The notes beneath the pieces were generated by a model. That model was not told where the DNA came from. It worked only from the letters and a program-made list of their open reading frames with translations, and ran no database searches. From Bifidobacterium aerophilum (GTDB taxonomy: Bacteria; Actinomycetota; Actinomycetes; Actinomycetales; Bifidobacteriaceae): DNA of 64,000 bases. Shown here piece by piece: positions 9,816 to 18,636 of this stretch. Location of the stretch: NCBI RefSeq assembly GCF_010667685.1, contig NZ_WHZW01000005.1, forward strand, positions 1 to 64,000, given 5' to 3'. The translations under genes and the position numbers were made by a program. How positions within the stretch are numbered: the stretch's first letter is position 1; every line of letters begins with the position of its first letter.

Positions 9816-10769
9816 TCACTTGCCCAGGTCGCGGCTGACGCGCAACGCGTTGCGGATGTTGTTGCGTCTGACGCCGGCGGCCATCACCATCGCGATCGCA
9901 AGGGACGAGCGTTTCACGTCGCCGATCCCCGCGTCCTGCGACGAGGGGAACTGCATGGCGATCTGATCCGATTCCGCCGTCCGTCCCGTCAGATGGGTCT
10001 GCGAGTCCATGACGAACCCATACCGGTCACTGGCCCGCGCGGCGATGTCGCGGTTGCGGGGGTCGCTGTCCATGCCGTCGACGCCGAGCACGTCCACGTT
10101 GATCCCGCTGAGCGCCCCCGGCTCGAGCGTGGCGTCGTCGAGCGCGATGACGACCGCGGCCGCGCCGTCCTCCTGGCATACGCCGAGCGTGCGCTGCACG
10201 TCAAGCAGCCCCAAGGGGCATTCCACCGGCAGCGGGCGTTCCAGGGACTGCGACCCGAACGAGCCGATCACGCTGACGGGGTTGCCGAGCATGTGCAGCA
10301 GGCGGGACAGTCTGGTCACGTTGCGGCGCATGTCGTCGGCGCGTCCCGAACCGTTCGCGCCCGCCGCCGACGCGCCCGCCAAGTTCGACGGGTTAGACGC
10401 ACTCGAGGCGAGCGCGAACACCGCCAGCATGCTCGCCGGCGATCCGGATACGTCGTTGGCCATCTCGCCGAACCGATCGCCGCTGACGTTGCCGATCAGC
10501 AACGGCAGTTCGCATCCGTCGGTTTGGGGTCGGCTTTCCGGCGGCACGAGGGCGGCATAGGCCCCCTGTTCGAGCACGCGTTCGAGCAGGGCGTCGTCGA
10601 CGGGTCCGCGGGCGACGAACAGCGCGCCCGGCACGACCGAGGCCACGTCGTCGGCCAACGAGGTGATCGTGACGTTCGCCGCGAACGACGGCACCAGTTC
10701 GTACCCGTAGTGATCCGCCAGGTACCCCAGCGTGGTACGCCGCGACACGGCCTCGCTCACCGAACTCAT
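9816..10769 (-). CDS. Degenerate MurE-like protein (probably non-catalytic)
   Basis: A 317-residue protein occupying the murE position between ftsI and murF. The first ~110 residues fit the Mur ligase N-terminal domain: 'ITSLADDVASVVPGALFVARG' aligns with the MurE substrate-domain pattern, followed by 'ALLERVLEQGAYAALV'. Where an active ligase has GTNGKTT the sequence reads 'MLAVFALASSAS', with no P-loop. The later part resembles a worn-down central domain ('GNPVSVIGSFGSQSLERP', 'LGLLDVQRTLGVCQEDGAAAVVIALDD') without the DHLD metal/ATP motif, and the C-terminal ligase domain with the DNPR-type motif is missing. It keeps a good ribosome site (AAGGAAAGG) and an intact frame, so it is probably expressed. 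A structural or regulatory role is inference. A functional murE is not in this window. Confidence 0.75.
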   Translation of the reverse strand: MSSVSEAVSRRTTLGYLADHYGYELVPSFAANVTITSLADDVASVVPGALFVARGPVDDALLERVLEQGAYAALVPPESRPQTDGCELPLLIGNVSGDRFGEMANDVSGSPASMLAVFALASSASNPSNLAGASAAGANGSGRADDMRRNVTRLSRLLHMLGNPVSVIGSFGSQSLERPLPVECPLGLLDVQRTLGVCQEDGAAAVVIALDDATLEPGALSGINVDVLGVDGMDSDPRNRDIAARASDRYGFVMDSQTHLTGRTAESDQIAMQFPSSQDAGIGDVKRSSLAIAMVMAAGVRRNNIRNALRVSRDLGK

Positions 10770-10797
10770 CGCTTCGCCTTTCCTTGGTCGGTCCCGT

Positions 10798-12603
10798 TCA
10801 CCATTCCACCGGGATAGCATCAGTACGCTTGGCGGATGGGGAGACATTGTATTTCTGCATAAGGAATTCACCGATGGTGGCGAATACCGGGCCGGCCGTC
10901 AGACCGCCGAACGAGCCGACCTTCGCGTCCTTCATGACGACGGTGATCACGAACCGCGGGTTGTCCGCGGGGATGACGCCCGACCAGTCGGACACGATCG
11001 ACGTGAGCTTGCCGTCGGATCCGGCGACTTCGGCGGTGCCGCTCTTCGCGGCGATGCGGTAGCCGGGAACGGACACCATGTTCTTGTACAGGTCGGAGAC
11101 CGATTCCATCGCGTTGAGCACCTGCGACGCCACGTCCTCGTCGATGACCCGCGTCGCGTTGCCGCCGGCGTTCTCGGTGACGTGCCCGTCGGCGTCGGTG
11201 GTCGACTTGATGAGCCTGAGCTTCGGCATGACGCCGCCGTTGCCGACCGCGGCGATGGCCTGGGTGATCTGCAGCGCGTTCATCGTGTATCCCTGTCCGA
11301 ACAGCACGGTGTTGCGCGTACGCAGATCCCAGTCCTGCCAGTGGTGCAGGATGCCGGCGGATTCGGCGGACAGGTCGAGCCCGGTCTCCTGCCCGACGCC
11401 GAATTTGCGCAGATATTCGTACCGCTGTTCGTCGGTGTAGTTCGACGCGGCGAGGATCATGCCCACGTTCGACGAGTTCTTGAGGATGCCGGCGTAGGTC
11501 CAGTGTTCGGCGCCGTGCGTCTCCGCGTCGGTGTAGGTCTGCCCGTCGTCGGTGGTGATGGTGTCGGGCACGGTGAACTGGTCGGTCGCCTTGTGCTGGC
11601 CTTCCTGCAGCACGCCGGCCATGGTGAACACCTTGCCGATCGAGCCGGGGTCGAAGGTCTCGCTGACCACGCGCGACGCGTTCAGCTTGGCGTCGTCGCT
11701 GCCGGCCTCGCGTTCGTCCGTGTCTTCGAGCGCGAGGATGTCGCCGGTCTTCACATCCGCCACGACGGCCATCGCCCATGAGGCGTTGTACTTTTCCTTG
11801 CCTTCGATCAGCGCCTTCTTGACGTACCAGTCGACGTTGCCGTCGACGGTGAGCGTGACGTCGGATCCGTTGACCGCGTCCTTGGAGTCGGTGAGCGTTC
11901 CCGGAATCATCTCGCCGCCATTGCCGCGCTGGTAGATCTCATACCCGTCGGTGCCGGTCAGGGTCTTGTCGAGCGACTGTTCCAGCCCGGCCACGCCGGA
12001 GCCGTCCGCGTTGACGCCGCCGAGAATCGGGCCGAGCATCGTGCCGCCGGAGTAGACGCGTTCGTTGGTCAGTTCGCCGTAGACGATGCCGCCCAGGTTG
12101 AGGTCGTCGATCTTGCGCTTGATCTCGGGGGTGACGTCCTTGGCGACGACCGCATACCGGCTGTTCGCGTCGCTGATCGCCGCTCCCAGCTCCATCGCGT
12201 TCGTGCCGTCGAGCACGGTGGCGAGCAGTCTGGCGACCGCGGCGGCCCCGGACGCGCCGACCGGCTTGCCGTCGATCTGGTGGCAGTATTCCTTGGTCGT
12301 GTCGTTGCAGGCGGTCGGCTTGAATTCGCTGGCCAGCTGCGGGTCGACGATGATGTTGTACCGTTCGACGCTTTGCGCGAGCACGACGCCGTTCGCGTCG
12401 AGGATCCGGCCTCGCTTCGCGTTGACGGCGACCTTCGTGGTACGCATCTGGGTGGCCGCGAGCGCGGTGTTCCTGCCGAGCAGCTGCAGGTTGGCGAGCT
12501 GCACGAGGCACACCGACGCCACGAAGGACAGCACGAGCGCGATGACGATGCTGCGGAACGCGAAGTTCCGTGTCCTGGCGAACCTGCGGATGTCGTCGAT
12601 CAC
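10798..12603 (-). CDS. ftsI: Septal class B penicillin-binding protein FtsI (PBP3)
   Basis: Membrane-anchored transpeptidase that cross-links septal peptidoglycan with FtsW. The 601 residues comprise a short cytoplasmic tail, one membrane helix (about 17-40), a pedestal domain with 'KRGRILDANG', and a transpeptidase domain with the three active-site motifs: SIGK (nucleophile Ser321), SSN (377-379) and KSGT (520-523). The GTG start at 12603 overlaps the ftsL stop as GTGA, indicating translational coupling. It is followed by the MurE-like gene after 28 bases. A PASTA domain is absent. Confidence 0.95.
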   Translation of the reverse strand: MIDDIRRFARTRNFAFRSIVIALVLSFVASVCLVQLANLQLLGRNTALAATQMRTTKVAVNAKRGRILDANGVVLAQSVERYNIIVDPQLASEFKPTACNDTTKEYCHQIDGKPVGASGAAAVARLLATVLDGTNAMELGAAISDANSRYAVVAKDVTPEIKRKIDDLNLGGIVYGELTNERVYSGGTMLGPILGGVNADGSGVAGLEQSLDKTLTGTDGYEIYQRGNGGEMIPGTLTDSKDAVNGSDVTLTVDGNVDWYVKKALIEGKEKYNASWAMAVVADVKTGDILALEDTDEREAGSDDAKLNASRVVSETFDPGSIGKVFTMAGVLQEGQHKATDQFTVPDTITTDDGQTYTDAETHGAEHWTYAGILKNSSNVGMILAASNYTDEQRYEYLRKFGVGQETGLDLSAESAGILHHWQDWDLRTRNTVLFGQGYTMNALQITQAIAAVGNGGVMPKLRLIKSTTDADGHVTENAGGNATRVIDEDVASQVLNAMESVSDLYKNMVSVPGYRIAAKSGTAEVAGSDGKLTSIVSDWSGVIPADNPRFVITVVMKDAKVGSFGGLTAGPVFATIGEFLMQKYNVSPSAKRTDAIPVEW

Positions 12604-13073
12604 TGCGCGTCCTTCCCGTCGGGCTTGTACCCGTTCAGGTCGATGGACAGGGTTCCCTGCTGCAATGTCATGCCCATCTCCTCGGCCTTTGACGGCAGGG
12701 AGGATTCCAGTGCATCGAGTTTCGCCTGATCCTCCTCCACGTCCTGGCTCAGCGTGTTGATGTTGGATTGCACGGTCGCGGCCTCGAAGGAGTTCTGCAC
12801 CATCTGCGTGCGCAGCACCAGCGCGCCGAACAGCGTGGCGGCGAGGAACACCGCGGCGGCGACGATATGGAACAGCGAGGTGCTGCGCGCTCGCGTCCAG
12901 ACGACCAGACGGGTCAGTCCGTCCGTCATCGAGGCGCGCTTGGACGCGGGCTGCTGCACGACGTGCAGTTCGGGACGGACGCCGGATGCCGCCGCGGACG
13001 GTCTACGGCTGACGGAAGGCACCGCATTGGCATGTGCGGAGCCGGAGCGCACGCTTCTTCCACGGCTGATCAT
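12600..13073 (-). CDS. ftsL: FtsL-like division protein
   Basis: A 157-residue bitopic protein between rsmH and ftsI, the position of ftsL. It has a polar, basic N-terminus (1-65), a single membrane helix (about 67-86) and a periplasm-side helix with heptad-like spacing (about 90-130, 'VQSNINTLSQDVEEDQAKLDALE') typical of the FtsL/DivIC coiled coil. Both ends overlap neighbours by four bases (ATGA with rsmH, GTGA with ftsI). FtsL sequences diverge strongly, so the assignment rests on position, topology and coiled coil rather than on conserved residues. Confidence 0.8.
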   Translation of the reverse strand: MISRGRSVRSGSAHANAVPSVSRRPSAAASGVRPELHVVQQPASKRASMTDGLTRLVVWTRARSTSLFHIVAAAVFLAATLFGALVLRTQMVQNSFEAATVQSNINTLSQDVEEDQAKLDALESSLPSKAEEMGMTLQQGTLSIDLNGYKPDGKDAQ

Positions 13074-14200
13074 CGATGGTTCCTCCCCTGTTGTCCGCGG
13101 CCGTTGCCGCCGCGTTTGCGTTGTCCCTGCTCGCCCTGACGCTCGCCGTGTCCGCGGCGGGGGCCGGCCTGCGCGCCCCGCCGTCCGGTTCCCCCGCTAC
13201 GGCGATGAGGCATCTCCTCGAGTTCGCGCATGCGGCGTTCGGGAATGGGACGGATAAGTTCGACCGCACGAAGCCTGACCGAGGCGGAACGCGGATTGGA
13301 TGCGATCTCCTCCTCGTCGGCCTTGACTGCGCCGCGGGTCAGTTCCCTGAAGAACGGTTCGGCGTCCGGAGGGATCATCGGCAGGCCGGCCGGCGCGTCG
13401 ACCTTCAGTCCTTCGTTCATGAAGCTCTTGACGGTCTTGTCTTCGAGCGAATGGTAGGACTCGACCACGATCCGGCCGCCCACGGCCAGATGCGCGGCGA
13501 TCTGCGGCAACGTGCGCGCGAGCTTGTCCAGTTCGCCGTTGACTTCGATGCGCAGCGCCTGGAACACGCGCTTGGCCGGGTTGCCGGCCGGACGGTGCGC
13601 CTGCGGCACCACTTCGTCGACCAGGCGGTTGAGTTGGGCGGAGGTGGTCAGCGGTTCGTCCGCACGTCGCCGGACGATCTCGCGCGCTATCTGGCGGGAG
13701 AACTTCTCCTCGCCGTACTCGCGGAAGATGCGCGTCAGCTCGTCGGCATCGTATTCGGACAGGATGCGTTCGGCGGTCAGCGTCTGCGTCACGTCCATGC
13801 GCATGTCGAGCGGCGCGTCATGGGAATAGGAGAAGCCACGGTCGGTCTCGTCGATCTGCAGGCTGGACAGGCCAAGGTCCATGAACACCGCATGCACCCG
13901 TCTGACGCCGAGATCATCCAGCACCGAGGAGAACTCGTCGAATGCGGCATGGACCGGCGTGAACCTGTCCGCCAGACCCTCCCGGCGCATGCGCTCGGTC
14001 GCCAGGCCCAGGGCTTCGGTGTCGCGGTCGATGCCGATGAGCCGGGCGTTCGGCGCGGCCTTGAGGAAGTTCACGGCATGGCCGGCGAGTCCCAGGGTGC
14101 AGTCCACCGCCAGCGCGCCGGGTTCCCCGAGCGCGGGCGCGACGAGATCCACGCACTGCTCGAGCAGCACGGGTTGGTGAATGGCCGTCACATCGATCAT
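13070..14200 (-). CDS. rsmH: 16S rRNA m4C1402 methyltransferase RsmH (MraW)
   Basis: SAM-dependent enzyme that methylates N4 of C1402 in 16S rRNA. It starts at ATG 14200, overlapping the mraZ stop as TGATG, giving 376 residues. Family motifs are clear: 'HQPVLLEQ' at the N-terminus, 'VDCTLGLAGHA' (SAM loop), 'GIDRDTEAL', 'FMDLGLSSLQID', 'GFSYSHDAPLDMRMD', and late 'ESYHSLEDKTVKSFM'. The C-terminal ~45 residues are a basic Arg/Gly-rich tail beyond the usual end of the fold. The open frame continues upstream through mraZ without family similarity. Confidence 0.95.
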   Translation of the reverse strand: MIDVTAIHQPVLLEQCVDLVAPALGEPGALAVDCTLGLAGHAVNFLKAAPNARLIGIDRDTEALGLATERMRREGLADRFTPVHAAFDEFSSVLDDLGVRRVHAVFMDLGLSSLQIDETDRGFSYSHDAPLDMRMDVTQTLTAERILSEYDADELTRIFREYGEEKFSRQIAREIVRRRADEPLTTSAQLNRLVDEVVPQAHRPAGNPAKRVFQALRIEVNGELDKLARTLPQIAAHLAVGGRIVVESYHSLEDKTVKSFMNEGLKVDAPAGLPMIPPDAEPFFRELTRGAVKADEEEIASNPRSASVRLRAVELIRPIPERRMRELEEMPHRRSGGTGRRGAQAGPRRGHGERQGEQGQRKRGGNGRGQQGRNHR

Positions 14201-14742
14201 CAGAATTCCACCGCCGGTAGTACGTCGTCCGCGATATCGGAATAGCCTTGCTCCTGAGCGGCAAGGTATTCCTCCCACGCCTGTTTGTTCCAAATCTCCG
14301 CACGAGTGCCCACGCCGATCACGACCACGTCGGTGCCGAGGTTCGCGTAGTCGCGCAGCATCTGCGGCACGAGCACGCGCCCCTGCTTGTCGGGTTCCTG
14401 GTCGACGGCGCCGGACAGGAACACGCGCAGGTAGTCGCGCGCCGCCTTGTTGCCCATCGACGTGCGCTGGATCTGCATGGCGATCCTGCGGAATTCGACC
14501 TGCGGCAGCAGGTAGATGCATCGTTCCTGGCCGCGGGCCATCACCATGCCGGGGCCGAGCTGCCCGCGCAGCTTCGCCGGCAGGGCAAGGCGGCCCTTGG
14601 CGTCGATCTTCGGGGTGTAGGTGCCCAACAGCAGCGGCGGCATCGCGGGCATCTGGCCCGGCATGCCGCCGCCCTGCCCGCCGTTCGCGTACTGATCCGG
14701 GGAAGGGGTCTGGACGTCCTGCACGATGCGCTGATCATCCAT
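14200..14742 (-). CDS. mraZ: Transcriptional regulator MraZ with N-terminal extension
   Basis: First gene of the dcw operon. MraZ is an AbrB-fold DNA-binding protein that represses its own operon. The 180 residues hold two SpoVT/AbrB-like repeats, the first with 'DAKGRLALPAKLR' and the second with 'DKQGRVLVPQMLRDYA'. The start is taken as ATG 14742 because AAGGAGG lies five bases upstream; a GTG two codons earlier overlaps that site. Compared with E. coli MraZ there are about 36 extra residues at the N-terminus, rich in Gly, Pro, Met and Gln. The likely operator at 14803-14837 lies just upstream, consistent with autoregulation. Confidence 0.93.
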   Translation of the reverse strand: MDDQRIVQDVQTPSPDQYANGGQGGGMPGQMPAMPPLLLGTYTPKIDAKGRLALPAKLRGQLGPGMVMARGQERCIYLLPQVEFRRIAMQIQRTSMGNKAARDYLRVFLSGAVDQEPDKQGRVLVPQMLRDYANLGTDVVVIGVGTRAEIWNKQAWEEYLAAQEQGYSDIADDVLPAVEF

Positions 14743-14802
14743 GTCCACCTCCTTGGTTCAGTTCTCGATCGGGTTTCGGGTACACTCATGCCACAACTGT
14801 TT

Positions 14803-14837
14803 CACCACTCTACCCCACTCCTCACCATAAAACCCCA
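14803..14837 (-). promoter_or_regulatory. MraZ-box array upstream of mraZ
   Basis: On the minus strand four TGG(G/T)G units occur with exact 10-base periodicity: TGGGG (14833-14837), TGGTG (14823-14827), TGGGG (14813-14817) and TGGTG (14803-14807), each followed by a 5-base spacer. This matches the established E. coli MraZ operator of TGGGN repeats separated by 5 bases, and it lies about 60-95 bases upstream of the mraZ start. The alternating G/T at position four is a local variation. Confidence 0.75.
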
Positions 14838-15010
14838 CCTTTTCACATTTTCCGTCCTTTTTGGGCGCCTCCGCATGCCACCGCGGAAACGGCCCGGTCG
14901 CGTTCACCGAGAATTCATCCGCCCGTCCCGGCCTCGGCGCCTTCGACGTAGACACCTGGGAGTACATTGGAATGCCTGAGTTTTCAGCGGAACCAAGGAG
15001 AGAACAGGGT

Positions 15011-17290
15011 ATGTCGGAGTACTCAGCGCAGATTCACGAGGAGCAGCGTGCGGTCGATCGCGCGTACGGGAGGCTCGATGCGTTGCGCGCGCAGGTCAGG
15101 TCCAGACTGGACACGATCCGCGCCGCGGGCTCCCACGGCTCCCCCACCCAGCGCACGGAGCGCGATTCCTTCGCCACCATGTACGAGGACCGGCTCACGC
15201 AGATGCGCGCCGTCGAGGACCGGCTGGTGTTCGGTCGCCTCGACGACGTGGACGACAACCGGCGCTACATCGGACGCATCGGACTGTCGAACGACGATCA
15301 CGAGCCGATCCTGACCGACTGGAGGGCCGAGGCCGCACGCCCCTTCTACGAGGCGACGCCGTCGAACCACGGCGACATCGTGATGCGCCGCCACCTGACG
15401 CTGCGTTTCCGCGAGGTGGTCGGCATCGAGGACGAGGTGCTCGACATCGATTCGTCGCAGGTGGGCCAGGCCGCCGCGTCCGGCACGTTGACCGGCGAAG
15501 GCGCGCTGCTGGCGTCGCTCAGTTCGCGGCGCACCGGCAAGATGACCGACATCGTGGCCACGATCCAGGCCGAGCAGGACCGCATCATCCGTTCCGACAT
15601 GAACCAGGCCGTCGTCGTGCAGGGCGGGCCGGGCACCGGCAAGACGGCCGTGGCGTTGCACCGTGCCGCCTACCTGCTGTACACGCACCGACGCACGCTC
15701 GAACGTTCCGGCGTGCTTGTCGTCGGCCCCAGCACGACGTTCCTGCGCTACATCGATCAGGTACTCCCCTCACTCGGCGAGACCGGCGTGGTCAGCCGCA
15801 CCATCGGCGACCTGGTCCCCGGGTTCCCCGCCACCGCGACGGATTCCCCGGTTGCGGCGCAGCTCAAGGGAGACAGGCGCATGGCGCGCCTCGTGGCCGA
15901 CGCCATCGCCTCGCGCATCCGCATCCCCGCCGAACTGCCCGTCGCTCGGGTCAACGGGTTCGCCGTGCCGATGCTCGCGGTCGACATCGAACGCGCGCAG
16001 GCGGACGCGCGCCGCACCCATCAGCCCCACAACAAGGCCCGCGAGACGTTCGTGCGCAGCATGCTCGCCGCGCTGCGCGTCCGCTACGCCGAGCAGCTCG
16101 ACTACACGCCGGACGAGGCCGAGATGTCGCGCGTGACCTCGATGCTGCGCATGGACGACAAGGTGCGCAAGGCCATCAATCTCGCATGGCTGCCGATGAC
16201 CGCGCCGTGGCTGATCGACCAGCTGTGGTCGCATCCCGAACGGCTCCGCCGTCTCGCGCCGTGGCTGACCGACGACCAGGTACGCGCACTGGCCCGGCCG
16301 AAGGGGTCGCCTCTGACCCGTTCGGACATCCCCCTGCTCGACGAGGCGATGGAGCTGCTCGGCCCCGATCCGAAGACGTCCGGGCGCCTGAGCGCCAAGG
16401 ACGCGGCACGCGCCGAAGAGGAGCAGTTCGCACGGGACACGCTCGCCCAGAACGGCATCGGCTCGGGCATCGTCACCGCGCAGATGCTGGTCGACAACAT
16501 CAACGGCGCGGACACCGAACTGACCGCGCAGCGGGCCGCATCCGACCGCGAGTGGACGTACGGGCACATCGTCGTGGACGAGGCACAGGAACTGACCGCG
16601 ATGGACTGGCGCATGCTGGTGCGCCGTTGCCCGTCCCGCTCGTTCACGATCGTCGGCGACGTGGCGCAGACCTCGGCGCTCGGCGGCACACGCTCGTGGA
16701 GGCGCGTAATGGACCGGCTGTTCGGCGAGGCGCGTTGGAGCCTCAACGAACTGACCATCGACTATCGCAATCCGCAGGAGGTCTCCGACTTGGCCTCCTC
16801 GTTCGCGCAGTCCGAAGGCCTGTACATCTCCACGGTCAAGGCGGTGCGCGCGTTGCCGGATTCGGTGCGGCGCGTGACCGTGGACGACCGTGACTCGCTG
16901 CTGGACGACGTGGCGGCGCGCACGGTCGAGCTGACCCGCGAATTCGTCGGGGCGGACGGCACCGGACGCATCGCCGTGATCACTCCGGATTCGATGCATG
17001 ACGACATGCTGGCCCGCGTGCGGTCGGCGTTGCGACGCGCGTTGCCGCAGGATCAGTTCGAACGGCTGAACGCGCAGAGCGCCTGGGACGAACAGGTCAA
17101 CGTGTGCGGCACCCAGGAGGTCAAGGGACTGGAATACGACGCGGTGGTCGTCGTCGAACCCGGACTGATCGAGCAGGAGGCTCCCTCGCGCCTGGTGGCC
17201 GCGTCGGACCTGTATGTGGCGATGACCCGACCGACCCAGCGCCTGCTTATAGTGCGGACAAAAGAAGACCAGACCTATCTGACCATCTAA
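15011..17290 (+). CDS. HelD/HelR-type UvrD-like helicase
   Basis: Superfamily 1 ATPase of the HelD class, which in Gram-positive bacteria removes RNA polymerase from stalled or drug-bound complexes. The 759 residues have an N-terminal coiled region (about 1-95) like the HelD arm, Walker A GGPGTGKT (205-212), Walker B 'VVDEAQELTAMDW', 'GDVAQ', and C-terminal helicase motifs 'LTIDYRNPQEV', 'VKGLEYDAVVVVEP' and 'LYVAMTRPTQRL'. AAGGAGAG lies about ten bases before this ATG, which is preferred over an upstream in-frame ATG at 14972. It is divergent from mraZ and is followed after nine bases by serA. Actinobacterial HelR confers rifampicin tolerance; whether this one does is not shown by sequence. 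Confidence 0.85.
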   Translation: MSEYSAQIHEEQRAVDRAYGRLDALRAQVRSRLDTIRAAGSHGSPTQRTERDSFATMYEDRLTQMRAVEDRLVFGRLDDVDDNRRYIGRIGLSNDDHEPILTDWRAEAARPFYEATPSNHGDIVMRRHLTLRFREVVGIEDEVLDIDSSQVGQAAASGTLTGEGALLASLSSRRTGKMTDIVATIQAEQDRIIRSDMNQAVVVQGGPGTGKTAVALHRAAYLLYTHRRTLERSGVLVVGPSTTFLRYIDQVLPSLGETGVVSRTIGDLVPGFPATATDSPVAAQLKGDRRMARLVADAIASRIRIPAELPVARVNGFAVPMLAVDIERAQADARRTHQPHNKARETFVRSMLAALRVRYAEQLDYTPDEAEMSRVTSMLRMDDKVRKAINLAWLPMTAPWLIDQLWSHPERLRRLAPWLTDDQVRALARPKGSPLTRSDIPLLDEAMELLGPDPKTSGRLSAKDAARAEEEQFARDTLAQNGIGSGIVTAQMLVDNINGADTELTAQRAASDREWTYGHIVVDEAQELTAMDWRMLVRRCPSRSFTIVGDVAQTSALGGTRSWRRVMDRLFGEARWSLNELTIDYRNPQEVSDLASSFAQSEGLYISTVKAVRALPDSVRRVTVDDRDSLLDDVAARTVELTREFVGADGTGRIAVITPDSMHDDMLARVRSALRRALPQDQFERLNAQSAWDEQVNVCGTQEVKGLEYDAVVVVEPGLIEQEAPSRLVAASDLYVAMTRPTQRLLIVRTKEDQTYLTI

Positions 17291-17299
17291 GGTGGAGCC

Positions 17300-18499
17300 A
17301 TGCCTAAAGCTTTGTTATTGGAGAACATCCATCCTTTCGCCGCGCAATCGCTGCGCAACCACGGGTTCGAGGTCGAAACGCTCAAGGGCGCGCTGGGCGA
17401 GGACGAGCTCATCGACGCGCTTGACGGCGTCGATCTGTTGGGCATCCGCTCGAAGACCAGCGTCACCCGCAAGGTGATCGACGCGCGCCCCGGACTGAGC
17501 GCGGTCGGATGCTTCTGCATCGGCACCAATCAGGTCGATCTCGACTATGCGGGCAAGCACGGTCTCGCCGTGTTCAACGCCCCGTATTCCAATACCCGTT
17601 CCGTGGTGGAGCTGGTGATCTGCGACATCATCTGCCTGATGCGTCGCATTCCGGCTCACACGCACCACATGAAGCAGGGCGTGTGGGACAAGTCGGCGGC
17701 CGGCTCCCATGAGGTGCGCGGCAAAACGCTCGGCATCATCGGCTACGGCAACATCGGCTCCCAGCTGTCGGTGCTGGCCGAGGCGTTGGGCATGCGCGTC
17801 GTGTTCTATGACATCGAGGAGAAACTCGCGATGGGCAACGCCCACCGGTGCGATACGCTCAACGAACTGCTCGAGCAGTCCGACGCGGTGTCGATTCACG
17901 TGGACGGGCGCAAGACGAACACCGGCTTCTTCGGCGAGGAGCAGTTCGCGCACATGAAGCAGGACGCGATCTTCATCAATCTGTCCCGCGGTTTCGTGGC
18001 CGACATCGACGCGCTGAAAAGACATCTCGACTCCGGCCACATCTCGGGCGCAGCGGTGGACGTGTTCCCCGTCGAACCGAAGAGCAGCGGAGACCGGTTC
18101 TCCACGCCGCTGGCGGACGAGGACAACATGATCCTGACGCCCCATATCGGCGGATCCACGCTGGAGGCGCAGGAGGCGATCGGGCATTTCGTCTCGCAGC
18201 GTCTTGAGGACTACTGGGAGAAGGGGTCCACGATGCTGTCGGTGAACCTGCCCCAGATCACGCTCAGTTCCCTGCCCGGCACCGCCCGCATCGCCCATCT
18301 GCATGCCAATCTTCCCGGCGTGCTCGCCAAGGTGAACCGCGTGCTCGGCGAGGAGAACATCAACATCGCGGCCCAGGCCCTCGGCACTGAAGGCGAACTC
18401 GGCTACGTGGTGACCGACGTGGCCCAGATGCCCGGCGAAGCTGCATTGGAGGCGCTGCGCCATATCGAAGGCACGATCCGGATGCGCGTGATCAGCTGA
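17300..18499 (+). CDS. serA: D-3-phosphoglycerate dehydrogenase SerA
   Basis: NAD-dependent enzyme of the first step in serine synthesis, oxidising 3-phosphoglycerate to phosphohydroxypyruvate. The 399 residues match the E. coli-type short form (about 410). The N-terminal substrate domain has 'LGIRSKTSVT' and 'GCFCIGTNQVD'; the NAD-binding domain has 'GKTLGIIGYGNIGSQL'; catalytic regions include 'FINLSRGFVADIDAL' and 'ILTPHIGGST'. A C-terminal ACT domain (about 325-399) with 'ANLPGVLAKVNRVLGEENINI' is the usual serine-binding feedback site. The gene begins nine bases after the helicase stop, so the two may be cotranscribed. Confidence 0.94.
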   Translation: MPKALLLENIHPFAAQSLRNHGFEVETLKGALGEDELIDALDGVDLLGIRSKTSVTRKVIDARPGLSAVGCFCIGTNQVDLDYAGKHGLAVFNAPYSNTRSVVELVICDIICLMRRIPAHTHHMKQGVWDKSAAGSHEVRGKTLGIIGYGNIGSQLSVLAEALGMRVVFYDIEEKLAMGNAHRCDTLNELLEQSDAVSIHVDGRKTNTGFFGEEQFAHMKQDAIFINLSRGFVADIDALKRHLDSGHISGAAVDVFPVEPKSSGDRFSTPLADEDNMILTPHIGGSTLEAQEAIGHFVSQRLEDYWEKGSTMLSVNLPQITLSSLPGTARIAHLHANLPGVLAKVNRVLGEENINIAAQALGTEGELGYVVTDVAQMPGEAALEALRHIEGTIRMRVIS

Positions 18500-18516
18500 C
18501 GAATCCCGTGGCATAT

Positions 18517-18578
18517 GTGGAGAGGCCGGTTCGGTCGACATGCAGAATGGTGTATGTCGACCGAACCGGCCTCTCCAC
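18517..18578. terminator. 25-bp perfect inverted repeat between serA and nrdR
   Basis: Arms 18517-18541 and 18554-18578 are perfectly complementary over 25 bp with a 12-base loop. The repeat sits between the convergent 3' ends of serA and nrdR, so a bidirectional terminator is the likely role. There is no T-tract on either side, and 25 bp exceeds a typical intrinsic terminator stem. Confidence 0.65.
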
Positions 18579-18636
18579 GTTCAACCGCCTCACGTCGGTT
18601 CATCGAAATACGGCGGCCTTTGGGCGTCAACGACGC

